Shown piece by piece: positions 33,267 through 42,907 of a DNA stretch of 64,000 bases; positions within the stretch are counted from its first letter, which is position 1, and each line of letters starts with the position of its first letter. The notes under the pieces were generated by a model. That model was not told the DNA's origin, did not search any database, and saw only the letters and a program-made list of their open reading frames with translations. A program made the translations under genes and the position numbers. Origin of the DNA: an uncultured Lachnospiraceae bacterium (lineage in GTDB: Bacteria; Bacillota; Clostridia; Lachnospirales; Lachnospiraceae); contig CAJJYZ010000006.1 of the NCBI GenBank assembly GCA_905197485.1, positions 8,795 through 72,794 on the forward strand, written 5' to 3'.

Positions 33267-33300
33267 TAAAAAAGAGGCATAAAAATACGCCCCTTTTTTA
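33267..33300 (-). terminator. Terminator of the permease-GH2-GH65-pgmB operon
   Basis: TAAAAAAGAGGC (33267-33278) and GCCCCTTTTTTA (33289-33300) form a stem with one mismatch and a T-run on the minus strand, 44 bases after the pgmB stop. Confidence 0.85.
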
Positions 33301-33343
33301 TTCTATGAAATCTTTGTAAAATTTTATAGTTTACATGAAAAAT

Positions 33344-33982
33344 TTATACAGTTACCTTTAACAAATCACTAAAGGTTGTTAAATTGTACGTTGCCAGCCC
33401 GCTCAAAACCGCATCTCCAACTGCCGCACAATCCATTCCTCCTGCGATAGCTGCTTCCAGCCCCGCTTTCGCGTCTTCCACCACGAGACAATTCTCCGGA
33501 TTTTCTTTCACGAACTGCGCCGCTTTTACAAACACCTCTGGATTAGGCTTAGAATTTGAAATATTATTTCCATCTGAAATCGCATCAAAATAGTCCCCTA
33601 ATCCGAGTTGCCCAAGAATGAATCTCGCATTCTTACTTGAAGAGCCAATTGCAAGTTTTAGTCCTCTTGTTCTTAATTCATCCAATGTTTTCTTTACTTC
33701 CGGTGACAAATCCTTCGGACTCATATTTTTCAAGAGTTCTTTATAGATTTCATTTTTCTTTGTTGTATACTCTACTTTCTGTTCTTCAGACATCGTTCCA
33801 TCGTATCGTTCCAGAATAATCTCAAAACTTTCCATGCGGCTTACCCCGCGAAGTCTATTGTTGATTACCTCATCAAAATAGATGCCAAGCTCATCTGCCA
33901 CACGCTTCCACGCTTCGTAATGATACTTATCTGTATGGCAGATGACACCGTCCAAGTCAAAAATTACTGCATTGTACTTCAT
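33344..33982 (-). CDS. pgmB: Beta-phosphoglucomutase
   Basis: A 212-residue HAD-superfamily enzyme converting beta-glucose-1-phosphate to glucose-6-phosphate. The nucleophile/acid pair Asp9 and Asp11 is in FDLDGVICHTDKYHYEAW. The cap domain carries the RLRGVSR loop and the later motifs are AIGSSSKN and VVEDAKAGLEAAIAGG. These are typical of PgmB rather than phosphatases. It starts 10 bases after the GH65 gene, whose inverting phosphorolysis makes exactly its substrate. Last gene of the operon. Confidence 0.94.
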   Translation of the reverse strand: MKYNAVIFDLDGVICHTDKYHYEAWKRVADELGIYFDEVINNRLRGVSRMESFEIILERYDGTMSEEQKVEYTTKKNEIYKELLKNMSPKDLSPEVKKTLDELRTRGLKLAIGSSSKNARFILGQLGLGDYFDAISDGNNISNSKPNPEVFVKAAQFVKENPENCLVVEDAKAGLEAAIAGGMDCAAVGDAVLSGLATYNLTTFSDLLKVTV

Positions 33983-33991
33983 ATGTACCTC

Positions 33992-36304
33992 CTACACTTC
34001 TACGTTTTCTCCGTTTACTTTCACGACTGTATGCTCACCTTCCAAAATTTTCACATCTACATGGTTGTCTGCCTGTACGGCAATCTCAAGCCATGAATTT
34101 AAATAGTGGATTCTAAATGTAAGTCCATTCCACTCCGGCGGCATATTCGGCTGGATACAAAGCATTCCATCCTCATCGACAGATACACCCGCAAAACCGA
34201 ATATGACTACCTGCCATACTCCACCTGCATTTGCAGCATGAATCCCTTCTCTTGTATTACCTTGAAGATTTACAAGGTCAATGAGTGCAGCTCTTCTTAA
34301 GTAACGATATGCCTTGGAATCATCTCCAACCTTCAGTCCCATAATCGAATAAATACTCGGACTTAAGGAAGAGCCATGTAGCGTACGTTTCTCATAGTAA
34401 CTGTAGTTCAGTTTCGTTGTTTCTTCGTCAAATTCCTGTCCCATCAAGTGAAGCAGCATAACAACATCTGCCTGTTTGATAATCTGTGTTTCCCTTGTTT
34501 TCACAGTTTTCAAAATCTCCGGTCTGATTGGCCAATCGTTCTTATCATATTTTTCAATCGTAACTTCTTTTAAATCAAAGTAACCCTCAAACTGCTCTAA
34601 TAATTGTGTACCTTCTTTTCTTGGAAGATATACTTTTGCCTGGACTTCATCCCAATTTGATATTTCCTGTTCTGTGAGTCCTACTTTTTCTACAAGCTTC
34701 TTATATTCTTCTCCATAATTCTCTTTTAACATCTGTGCGAGCTGAATCACATAACGAAGATTCCATCTCGCAAGATAATTAGTATAAACATTGTTATCAA
34801 CCGGCTCATGCCATTCATCCGGACCTGTCACCTGATGAATCTCATACCGGTCATGCTCTTTTACATACTGAAGTCTGCTTGTCCAGAATCTGGCGGTTTC
34901 AATTAAAATTTCTGAACCCTTCTTCAAAAGAAAATCCATATCTTTTGTAATCTTCACATAATTGTAAATACCGTAAGCAACCGCCGCTGTTACATGATGT
35001 TCATAAACGGCTACATAGCAACGATAGCATGTTCCGTCCGGCTCAATTGTCCAGTCCGGACACTGCTCTGTTCCATCATCTGCTGACTCCCATGGATACT
35101 GTGCTCCTTTGAAACCATTTTTAGCAGCATTCGCTCTTGCCGCCTCCAACATACGATAACGGTATGTTTCCAGATTTTTCGCTGTATGTGGAAATACATA
35201 GGCAAAAAATGGAAGCATAAATAATTCTGTATCCCAGAAAGCATGCCCGCCGTATTCCTCACCGCTTAACAATTTGGCTCCGATATTCACCCTGTCATCA
35301 TGCTCATTTCCCGTACTCATAAGGTGGTAAATATTAAATCGAACTGCTCTATCTAACTCAAAATCACCCTCGATACAAATGTTCGCTTCACTCCACATTT
35401 GATTATATACGGCGATATGTTCTTCCAGTTCTTCCTCGAATCCACGTTTTCTGAATGCCTCGATTTCTTTTTCCACAGAAGTGTGAAGTTCTTCTTTCTT
35501 CACATCACGTTCTGTATAAATGCTGACAAATTTGGTCACCTCAACCGTCTCATTCTCAACCACATCAAAATCGTTAAACTCAACAGCCTGTTCTCCAAAT
35601 GCGCGGAATTCTGTTGTTTTGATTACATTTTCACCATTTTTCGCCGCTTCAAGATAACTCCCCACGCCAATATGCAGGTCATTGTCTCTCGTTGCCACTT
35701 CAATATAAGCGCCTTTCTCACCCAGCTTCTCATTTGCTGTCAGGTATGTGTGTTTTACTTTAAATCTAGGCGCATCGCAGAAATTAATGACCGAACCATC
35801 TATAATATTCTCTACTTCAATAATTCCCTTATAATTCAGCGGTGTCACAAACAATTTAATTGCCATCCGGTGTACATTCGCGCGACTTACGAAACGTATT
35901 CCTTCTACAAGTGTTTCTCTTCCCCTTTTATCACGCAGATGGAATCTTTTCACAAGACATGATTTCTTCATATCTAAGGCTCTTGCGAAATCGAGAATTT
36001 CACAATTCTCGATTCCAATCAGCTCTTTTTCCACATACATTTTAAGTCCAAGCCAGTTCGGAAGATTCGCAAGCTCTCTCATGAAAGTTTCTGATTTATC
36101 AAACACCCCATTCACATATGTACAAGGAATGCTTATACTTGTTCCTTCCTCATAGCTTCCTCTTGTTCCAAGATATCCATTCGCAAGACAGAAAAGACTT
36201 TCATATTTTAAATTTTCTTCCGGGTCATATGCATCCTGCAAAATCACCCACTCATCATCACTCATTATGTTCTTGAGATTATCGGAAAATCTTTCTTTTA
36301 TCAT
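33992..36304 (-). CDS. GH65 disaccharide phosphorylase
   Basis: A 770-residue cytoplasmic enzyme of glycoside hydrolase family 65, which splits alpha-glucosides with phosphate to give beta-glucose-1-phosphate. It has an N-terminal beta-sandwich to about residue 270. The (alpha/alpha)6 barrel follows, with HAFWDTE (354-360) and the acid catalyst Glu497 in TGPDEWHEPVDNN. LHGSSLSPS marks the phosphate-binding loop. The linkage (maltose, trehalose, kojibiose or nigerose type) cannot be read reliably. GGAG before the internal ATG decides the start, so the gene does not overlap GH2. Adjacent pgmB completes the route to glucose-6-phosphate. Confidence 0.93.
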   Translation of the reverse strand: MIKERFSDNLKNIMSDDEWVILQDAYDPEENLKYESLFCLANGYLGTRGSYEEGTSISIPCTYVNGVFDKSETFMRELANLPNWLGLKMYVEKELIGIENCEILDFARALDMKKSCLVKRFHLRDKRGRETLVEGIRFVSRANVHRMAIKLFVTPLNYKGIIEVENIIDGSVINFCDAPRFKVKHTYLTANEKLGEKGAYIEVATRDNDLHIGVGSYLEAAKNGENVIKTTEFRAFGEQAVEFNDFDVVENETVEVTKFVSIYTERDVKKEELHTSVEKEIEAFRKRGFEEELEEHIAVYNQMWSEANICIEGDFELDRAVRFNIYHLMSTGNEHDDRVNIGAKLLSGEEYGGHAFWDTELFMLPFFAYVFPHTAKNLETYRYRMLEAARANAAKNGFKGAQYPWESADDGTEQCPDWTIEPDGTCYRCYVAVYEHHVTAAVAYGIYNYVKITKDMDFLLKKGSEILIETARFWTSRLQYVKEHDRYEIHQVTGPDEWHEPVDNNVYTNYLARWNLRYVIQLAQMLKENYGEEYKKLVEKVGLTEQEISNWDEVQAKVYLPRKEGTQLLEQFEGYFDLKEVTIEKYDKNDWPIRPEILKTVKTRETQIIKQADVVMLLHLMGQEFDEETTKLNYSYYEKRTLHGSSLSPSIYSIMGLKVGDDSKAYRYLRRAALIDLVNLQGNTREGIHAANAGGVWQVVIFGFAGVSVDEDGMLCIQPNMPPEWNGLTFRIHYLNSWLEIAVQADNHVDVKILEGEHTVVKVNGENVEV

Positions 36305-36326
36305 ATTGCTAACTCCTATACTCTGA

Positions 36327-39317
36327 TTAATCCTGATATTTTCTGCAGGACTCTTGTACCTCTTCACCTACATTTACAGCTTGAATTGTAAATGCCAGCA
36401 CAAAATCCTGTCTCTTCACTTTATATTCTTCTAACTGCTCTTCACCACAGCTATTGCTTCCCACACCTGACTGGAGATAATCAATATGAATCATCACATC
36501 CTCCGCCTTCTTAAGCTGCCATGGATGCTGTGCAGTTTCCACAGCCTCATCTATATAATTTGAAATGTTCACTCCATATGGTGATTCCATTTTGCAAAGC
36601 ATACTGCTTTCTTTATCGCCTAAACCAAACCATTTCACAGATTCACGATGTCCGTTTTCCTGTGGGAATACGTAGTTTGTACCCATTCCGTCTACTGTAC
36701 TTCTGTACACTCCGACCGGACATGCCGACAATGTATCCGCATAGTTTTCTCCAGGTCCTCTTCCAAGCCATACTGTATTCTGAAGTTCTTTATTTGCCTT
36801 CAAGATAACTCCAAGTCTTGGGAGGAAAGGCGGCTCCAATTTACCATTCTGTACGTTCTTCGCATCCAGATGTACTTTCAACTGACCACATGGATATACT
36901 GTATACTCATAAGTTGCCACATAGCCCCAAGACTGGTTCATACAGCCGAAATATTTCTGCATTGTCACGACAGCTTTTTCTTCAGACACTTCATAAGTGA
37001 ACACTTCCAACTGCTCGCTTGATTTCTGAATAAAATATTTATTCATCCAGTCATCTTTCTTATACATATCATTATCGATTGTCGGACGATATACCGTCAT
37101 CTCCGGTCCATCTGTAATATACGGTTTTCCGTCAATCTGCACCGACAAAAGCTTGCCGAATACTGTATGGAATGAAGCACAAATTTTATCATTCTGAATC
37201 GTAAGGATTCCCTGTGATTCCTCAATCTCCAGAGACTCTCCCTGCGGAAGTGTCTCTAAGACAACCGCGTGTTCCGGAAGTTCAAACTGTGTTCTGGAAA
37301 TCTCATAATTTTCTTCCGCATAACCGGTTGCTTCCTTCATGCAAATTGAGATATTCAGGTAATAATCTGTATTCGCCTCCGGAGTGAACGACTTATAAGG
37401 AATTGTTACCTTCTGCTCCTCTCCCGGCGCTGCAAATAAATCTTCTATCTTGCCTTCCTGTACCACAGTTTCATTTCCCTGAATCCACCATTTCAAATAT
37501 AAATGGGACAAATCTAAGAAATCATACCAGTTTTTCAATTTGATTTCATTGCTCTTACCTTCTGTCTTCATCACTTCAACCGGCGCAATAATCTGCTTGT
37601 ACTCCAAAAGCGATGGTGATGGCGTACGGTCCGGCATTAAAAGTCCGTCAATACAGAAGTTTCCATTAGTTGGAAAGTCTCCAAAATTTCCACCATATTT
37701 ATAATACTTATGTCCATTTTCTTCTGTGTAGATTCCATGGTCGTACCATTCCCAAATGAATCCACCTTGGAGACGTTTGTACTTACGGTACATATCCTGA
37801 TATGCTTTCAAGCCTCCCGGTCCATTTCCCATAGCATGACCGTATTCACACATCACATGTGGTTTCTCACCTTTGATTTTGTATTCCCCGATTTCCTGAA
37901 GCCATTTTAATCTTGTGTACATCGTAGAATATACATCTGTCACTTCCGCCTCGAAGTCTCCTTCATAATGAATAAGTCTTGTATTATCTAACGCACGAAT
38001 TGCTTTTGCGGCGCTCTTGAAGTTACATCCAAAGCTTGATTCATTTCCCATAGACCACATAATGATACTCGGATGGTTTCTGTCTCTTTTTACCATACGG
38101 ACACTTCTATCTACATAAGAAGTCTTCCATTCCGGATTATCTGTAATCCATGTATAGTTTTCAACCCATTCAAATCCATGACACTCTAAATCAGCTTCAT
38201 TGATAACATATAAACCATACTCATCACACAAATCGTAGAAGTATTCATTTGCCGGATAGTGTGAACAACGAACCGCATTCATGTTATGCTGTTTCATCAT
38301 AATCACATCGGATTTCATCTGCTCATATGTCACACAGCGTCCTTCCTTCGGATTATAGTCATGATGGTTGACTCCGTTTAATAAAATCACTTTATTGTTT
38401 ACTCTGAAATTATTATCGATAATTTCAATTTTGCGGAATCCTGTTCTTACTTTTATCTCGTGGTTTTCCACTTTCACTGTAAGCGTATATAACTCCGGTG
38501 TTTCTGCCGTCCATGTCTTTACATTTTCTACTTTTTCCTGAATCTGAACCACTCCGTTCTCTGTAGAAAATTCTCCTTCTGCAATCTGTTCCCCGGCTTT
38601 TTCCAATCCCCATGTTCCGCCGCATACCGGACTCTTCGTTCTCATAAAAATATTCAGAATTCCATTCTGATATGTTTCATCCAAATCTCCGTTCACCTGA
38701 CAATCCAGAATTGCATTTTTCGATTCATTAATCAATTCCACATCGCGGTAGATTCCAGAAAGCCACCACATATCCTGGTCTTCTAAATATGTTCCATCTG
38801 ACCATTTGTAAACACGAACTGTAATGTCGTTTTCTCCTTCCACTACATGTGCTGAAATATCAAATTCACTTGGGAGACGGCTCACTTTACTGTAGCCTAC
38901 ATGTTCCCCGTTCACCCATACATCAAAAGCACTATCGACTCCATGGAATTTCAAAATCGTATCCTGTTCTAACCATTCTTTTGTCAAAGTCACTTTCTTC
39001 TTATAAATTCCTGTCGGATTCTGACTTGGTACATATGGTGGGTTAATCGGGAACAAATACAATACATCTGTATAGTGCATCGCATCATATCCGCGTAACT
39101 GCCAAACGGACGGGACATCAATCTCGTCCCATCCGTCAGCACTATTATTCATAAATCCTTCAGGAGAAAGTTCAGGTGCTTCCAAATATAAGAATTTCCA
39201 TTGTCCGTTTAACGAAATTCTCTCGGATGAATCCTGATAGAATGCAGTACGAGCCTCTCGTCTTCCAATATGTTCAAGTCCCTGGTCTTCCCATCTCTTT
39301 TTCACTCGCTGTATCAT
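36327..39317 (-). CDS. GH2 beta-galactosidase, LacZ-type
   Basis: A 996-residue cytoplasmic enzyme with the five-domain LacZ layout: jelly-roll sugar-binding domain (about 38-205), immunoglobulin-like domains, and a catalytic barrel with acid/base Glu426 in SMGNESSFG and nucleophile Glu491 in MCEYGHAMGNG. A C-terminal small-chain domain begins at about 700. It should hydrolyse lactose or beta-galactosides. AAGGAG 7 bases before the ATG at 39317 sets the start. Its position between permeases and GH65 implies imported sugars that contain both galactose and glucose, or promiscuous intake. Confidence 0.93.
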   Translation of the reverse strand: MIQRVKKRWEDQGLEHIGRREARTAFYQDSSERISLNGQWKFLYLEAPELSPEGFMNNSADGWDEIDVPSVWQLRGYDAMHYTDVLYLFPINPPYVPSQNPTGIYKKKVTLTKEWLEQDTILKFHGVDSAFDVWVNGEHVGYSKVSRLPSEFDISAHVVEGENDITVRVYKWSDGTYLEDQDMWWLSGIYRDVELINESKNAILDCQVNGDLDETYQNGILNIFMRTKSPVCGGTWGLEKAGEQIAEGEFSTENGVVQIQEKVENVKTWTAETPELYTLTVKVENHEIKVRTGFRKIEIIDNNFRVNNKVILLNGVNHHDYNPKEGRCVTYEQMKSDVIMMKQHNMNAVRCSHYPANEYFYDLCDEYGLYVINEADLECHGFEWVENYTWITDNPEWKTSYVDRSVRMVKRDRNHPSIIMWSMGNESSFGCNFKSAAKAIRALDNTRLIHYEGDFEAEVTDVYSTMYTRLKWLQEIGEYKIKGEKPHVMCEYGHAMGNGPGGLKAYQDMYRKYKRLQGGFIWEWYDHGIYTEENGHKYYKYGGNFGDFPTNGNFCIDGLLMPDRTPSPSLLEYKQIIAPVEVMKTEGKSNEIKLKNWYDFLDLSHLYLKWWIQGNETVVQEGKIEDLFAAPGEEQKVTIPYKSFTPEANTDYYLNISICMKEATGYAEENYEISRTQFELPEHAVVLETLPQGESLEIEESQGILTIQNDKICASFHTVFGKLLSVQIDGKPYITDGPEMTVYRPTIDNDMYKKDDWMNKYFIQKSSEQLEVFTYEVSEEKAVVTMQKYFGCMNQSWGYVATYEYTVYPCGQLKVHLDAKNVQNGKLEPPFLPRLGVILKANKELQNTVWLGRGPGENYADTLSACPVGVYRSTVDGMGTNYVFPQENGHRESVKWFGLGDKESSMLCKMESPYGVNISNYIDEAVETAQHPWQLKKAEDVMIHIDYLQSGVGSNSCGEEQLEEYKVKRQDFVLAFTIQAVNVGEEVQESCRKYQD

Positions 39318-39336
39318 AGTATTTCTCCTTCTTATT

Positions 39337-40158
39337 TTATTTAATAGAACCACTTGTTCCTTCTACAATGTATTTCTGTGCAACAATAAACACGATAATT
39401 GGTGGTATAATCATAATAATCGTGATACAGAGCATCGGAATAATCTGTGTTGTATGGACTCCTTTAAACTGTGCAAGTCCAAGCGCTAATGTATATTTGC
39501 TTCTGTCCTGTAAGAAAATCAATGGTCCAAGATAATCATTCCATACACTAATCATGTTGAGTACTCCAACAAGAATTAATGACGGTCTCAATATTGGCAT
39601 GAAAATCTTCCAATAAATTTGGAATGAGTTCGCACCATCGATTCGCGCCGCTTCCTCAAAATCCTTCGGAACACCCATCAAGAACTGGCGCATCAGGAAA
39701 ATGTAATACGCCGAACCGAACCATGCCGGCACAATTAACGGCTTTAATGTATTAATCCATCCAAGCATGTTAAATTCCATATACTGAGGAATCATGGTAA
39801 CATCCCAGGGAATCATCATTGTAGATAAAAGAATAATAAACAATACATTTTTTCCCTTAAACTGGAATCTCGCAAATCCATAAGCGACAAGGGAACATGA
39901 GAGAACCTGTCCTACTGTTGTTCCTATCGTTATCAGAACAGAATTTAAAAAATACTGACCAAACGGCTGCGCTTTCCATGCATTGATAAAGTTCTCGAAA
40001 TGCCATTCCTCAGGAAATAACTTCGGAGGATATGCAATTGCTTCCCCTTCTGTCTTAAAAGCAGAAAATAACATATAGACAAACGGTGCAAGGAAGTAAA
40101 GTGCAACCAATCCCAAAAGGATATAAATAATGACTTTTGAAGTCTTAGACATTTTCAT
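39337..40158 (-). CDS. Sugar ABC transporter permease, MalG-like
   Basis: A 273-residue CUT1 permease with six helices and the EAA loop EEAARIDGANSFQIYWKIFM. It overlaps the preceding permease by one base (stop and start share a base), so translation is coupled, and it precedes GH2. Like the other system it lacks its own ATPase gene. The most likely partners are the two binding proteins at 44554-47032. Confidence 0.93.
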   Translation of the reverse strand: MKMSKTSKVIIYILLGLVALYFLAPFVYMLFSAFKTEGEAIAYPPKLFPEEWHFENFINAWKAQPFGQYFLNSVLITIGTTVGQVLSCSLVAYGFARFQFKGKNVLFIILLSTMMIPWDVTMIPQYMEFNMLGWINTLKPLIVPAWFGSAYYIFLMRQFLMGVPKDFEEAARIDGANSFQIYWKIFMPILRPSLILVGVLNMISVWNDYLGPLIFLQDRSKYTLALGLAQFKGVHTTQIIPMLCITIIMIIPPIIVFIVAQKYIVEGTSGSIK

Positions 40159-41084
40159 TATCTTCTTCCTCCTCTCTTTTTCTTCTTATCAGCTCCACCT
40201 GCTTCTGTCTCATAGAATACCCACGCCGAAGATGACTTAAATACTAATGCGGTAAGAATCAAAATAATAATAAACATTACCCATGCGTTTGCACTTGCAT
40301 AACCAAGTTTGTGATGTTTAAACGCATTATTGTATGTCATAAGTCCATAGAAATATGTAGACTTTAACGGTCCTCCACCTGTCAGAAGCATTACCAATGT
40401 TACCTGCTGGAATGAACTAATCACCGATGTAACCAGATTGAATAAAATGGTCGGTGTGATAATTGGTAATGTAATACTGAAAAATTGCCTTGCCGGAGAA
40501 GCTCCATCTAAGCTTGCCGCCTCATATACATCTATCGGAATGTTCTTGATATCTGTATAGAAAATAAGCATCATACTACCAACTCCAAAGGCACTGGCAA
40601 TGATAACAGCTAAAAGAGCCCATGCCGGGTCTACAAGCCATTTTGGTCCTTCAATCCCAATGAGGGATAATAAATAATTCAAAACTCCGTAATCACCATT
40701 CAAAATCCATCCCCAGATAATTGAAACCGCAACACCCGAAACAACTGTTGGAATGTAATAAATCGTTCGGAATATCTTCACACCTTTTACCGGCTGTGTA
40801 ATCAGCATTGCAAGGAAAAGTGCAATAATCATATTAAGTGGTACAAAGATTGCCGCATATTTCAGAGAGATTACTAAAGATTTCCAGAACTGGTCATCTT
40901 TTGTAAACATCTCCATATAATTGCCAAATCCAACAAATTCCGGACTTCCTACAAGCGGCCAATCAAAGAAGCTCATAATTAATGAAAATATAAGCGGACC
41001 GATTGTAAATACAAGAAATCCGATAATCCACGGCAAAATAAACAGATATGGCGTTGCCGTTTTCAGAAATTTCTTTTTTTTCAT
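40158..41084 (-). CDS. Sugar ABC transporter permease, MalF-like
   Basis: A 308-residue CUT1 permease with six helices and the EAA loop YEAASLDGASPARQFFSITL. The C-terminus is unusually basic (KKKKRGGRR). It heads the operon permease-permease-GH2-GH65-pgmB, preceded by a strong promoter with the shared operator at 41111-41156. Confidence 0.93.
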   Translation of the reverse strand: MKKKKFLKTATPYLFILPWIIGFLVFTIGPLIFSLIMSFFDWPLVGSPEFVGFGNYMEMFTKDDQFWKSLVISLKYAAIFVPLNMIIALFLAMLITQPVKGVKIFRTIYYIPTVVSGVAVSIIWGWILNGDYGVLNYLLSLIGIEGPKWLVDPAWALLAVIIASAFGVGSMMLIFYTDIKNIPIDVYEAASLDGASPARQFFSITLPIITPTILFNLVTSVISSFQQVTLVMLLTGGGPLKSTYFYGLMTYNNAFKHHKLGYASANAWVMFIIILILTALVFKSSSAWVFYETEAGGADKKKKRGGRR

Positions 41085-41110
41085 AGTTCCCTCTCCTTTG
41101 TTTTTACTCG

Positions 41111-41156
41111 TTTTACTTAGTAAAATTATTGTACCTTTTTACCGATAATATGTAAA
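41111..41156 (-). promoter_or_regulatory. Promoter and operator of the permease-GH2-GH65-pgmB operon
   Basis: On the minus strand -35 TTTACA (41156-41151), 17 bases, -10 TACAAT (41133-41128). Two bases later lies the perfect palindrome TTTTACTAAGTAAAA (41125-41111), over the expected transcription start. A second, looser TTTAC-N8/9-GTAAA pair spans the -35 and spacer. The same arrangement occurs before the binding-protein gene at 47032. Confidence 0.8.
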
Positions 41157-41236
41157 CCTTTTTAGTGTAAAATATTGATTTTCTATATTTTCCATAGTAA
41201 TACGTATCTATTTTTGTCTATTTTTACTATGCATCT

Positions 41237-42871
41237 CTACTTGCAGTTTCTTAAAATTATCATTTTTGACTCATATGGACGAAGTACCCCTTTTTCTCCT
41301 TCGTTTTGATAATTCGAAATCAAAATTTCTCCTTTTTCCCATTCGTCCGAAACGTCATAAGAAACCGTCTGTTTTCTGAAATTACAAATAACCAACATCT
41401 TCTCTAAATCATTCTCTCTTATATAAGCAAAAACATTCTCATCCTCTTCCAAAACTGGTATATATCTACCCTCTATAAAGATATCTTCTGTCTTTCTCAG
41501 TTCAATTAACTTTTTATAGTAGTAGAAAATAGAATCTTTATCTAACAACGATTCTTTTGCATTGATTTCCGTATAATTAGGATTGCAACTAATCCACGGC
41601 GTCCCCGTCGTAAATCCTGCATTCTCACTATCATCCCACTGCATCGGTGTTCTCGCGTTATCTCGTCCCTTCTTATAAATAGACTCCATGATATCTTCTT
41701 CTTTATAACCAAGCTCTTTGCGCTCATGATACATATTCAACAATTCAATATCCCGATACTCTTCTATCTTAAGTTTTATATTCGTCATCCCAAGCTCTTC
41801 CCCTTGATAGATATAAGGCGTACCCTGCATGCCGTGAATAATTGTCGCTAACATTTTCGCCGACTCTTTCCTATATTCCCCGTCATCTCCAAATCTGGAA
41901 ACAACCCTCGGCAAGTCATGATTGCACATAAACAGACTATTCCATCCCTTTCCATAAAGACTTGTCTGCCATTTTGTGAATACTTTTTTAAATTCAACAA
42001 ACGGAAGTTCTCTCAAATCCCATTTATCTTTTCCCGGCTGTTCATCTAAAACCATATGCTCAAACTGGAATACCATCGAAAGCTCCGAGCCATCCGGATT
42101 GCTATATCGCATAGCCGTCTCCGGTGTTGCACTCCACGCTTCACCTACAGTTACCAAATCCGCTTTCTGAAAAGTTTCCCTGCTCATTTCCTTGATATAT
42201 GGATGCAGCATTTTCCCGTCATCCATAATCATTTCATCAACTTCTTTTCCGATTAAGTCAATAACATCTAACCGAAAGCCGCCTACGCCTTTCTCTATCC
42301 ACCAGTTAATCATTTTATAGATTTCTTTTCTTAATTTTGGGTTTTCCCAATTTAAATCCGGCTGTTTTACAGAGAACTGATGAAGATAATATTCTCCCAA
42401 CTCTGGTACCCATTCCCAAGCCGGTCCAGAAAAGATTGACCGCAGTCTATTTGGATATATCTCTTCTTTCCCTTCTCTCCATACGTAAAAATCATGGTAA
42501 GGATTGTCTTTTCCTTTTTTTGCTTCTATAAACCACGGATGCTCATCAGAAGTATGATTTAAAACCAAATCCATAATAATTTTTATTCCTCTCTCTCTCG
42601 CTTCTGAAATCAGACAATCCATATCTTCCATATTGCCAAAAATCGGGTCAATATCCTGATAGTCTGAAATGTCATATCCGTTATCATCCTGTGGCGATTT
42701 ATATACTGGAGATAACCAAATTGCATCAATTCCAAGTTCTTTTAAATAATCTAATTTTTCTATAATTCCAGCCAAATCGCCAATTCCATCTCCGTTGCTG
42801 TCCTTAAAACTTCTTGGATAAATTTGATAAACTACCGCTTTTTTCCACCATTTTTCCATACTTTTTTCCAT
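41237..42871 (-). CDS. GH13 oligo-1,6-glucosidase-type alpha-glucosidase
   Basis: A 544-residue cytoplasmic enzyme of family GH13 subfamily 31 type. Region I is DLVLNH, region II GGFRLDVID with nucleophile Asp202, region III TVGEAWS with acid Glu244, and region IV CNHD. The Val after Asp202 is the residue associated with alpha-1,6 preference; alpha-1,4 enzymes usually have Thr-Ala there. The likely substrates are isomaltose and related oligosaccharides. AAAGGTGA precedes the ATG used. It follows the esterase gene by 36 bases and ends before the operator region of the permease operon. Confidence 0.92.
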   Translation of the reverse strand: MEKSMEKWWKKAVVYQIYPRSFKDSNGDGIGDLAGIIEKLDYLKELGIDAIWLSPVYKSPQDDNGYDISDYQDIDPIFGNMEDMDCLISEARERGIKIIMDLVLNHTSDEHPWFIEAKKGKDNPYHDFYVWREGKEEIYPNRLRSIFSGPAWEWVPELGEYYLHQFSVKQPDLNWENPKLRKEIYKMINWWIEKGVGGFRLDVIDLIGKEVDEMIMDDGKMLHPYIKEMSRETFQKADLVTVGEAWSATPETAMRYSNPDGSELSMVFQFEHMVLDEQPGKDKWDLRELPFVEFKKVFTKWQTSLYGKGWNSLFMCNHDLPRVVSRFGDDGEYRKESAKMLATIIHGMQGTPYIYQGEELGMTNIKLKIEEYRDIELLNMYHERKELGYKEEDIMESIYKKGRDNARTPMQWDDSENAGFTTGTPWISCNPNYTEINAKESLLDKDSIFYYYKKLIELRKTEDIFIEGRYIPVLEEDENVFAYIRENDLEKMLVICNFRKQTVSYDVSDEWEKGEILISNYQNEGEKGVLRPYESKMIILRNCK

Positions 42872-42907
42872 AATTCTTTTCACCTTTCTTTTCATAATTT
42901 TATGACA

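Noticed and set aside
36304..36367. Overlap between the GH2 and GH65 genes
   Set aside because: GGAG directly before the internal ATG shows that GH65 starts after the GH2 stop, so the overlap is only apparent.
42871..42895. Longer N-terminus for the GH13 enzyme
   Set aside because: The upstream ATG lacks a ribosome site and the AAAGGTGA that fits the internal ATG would be inside the gene.
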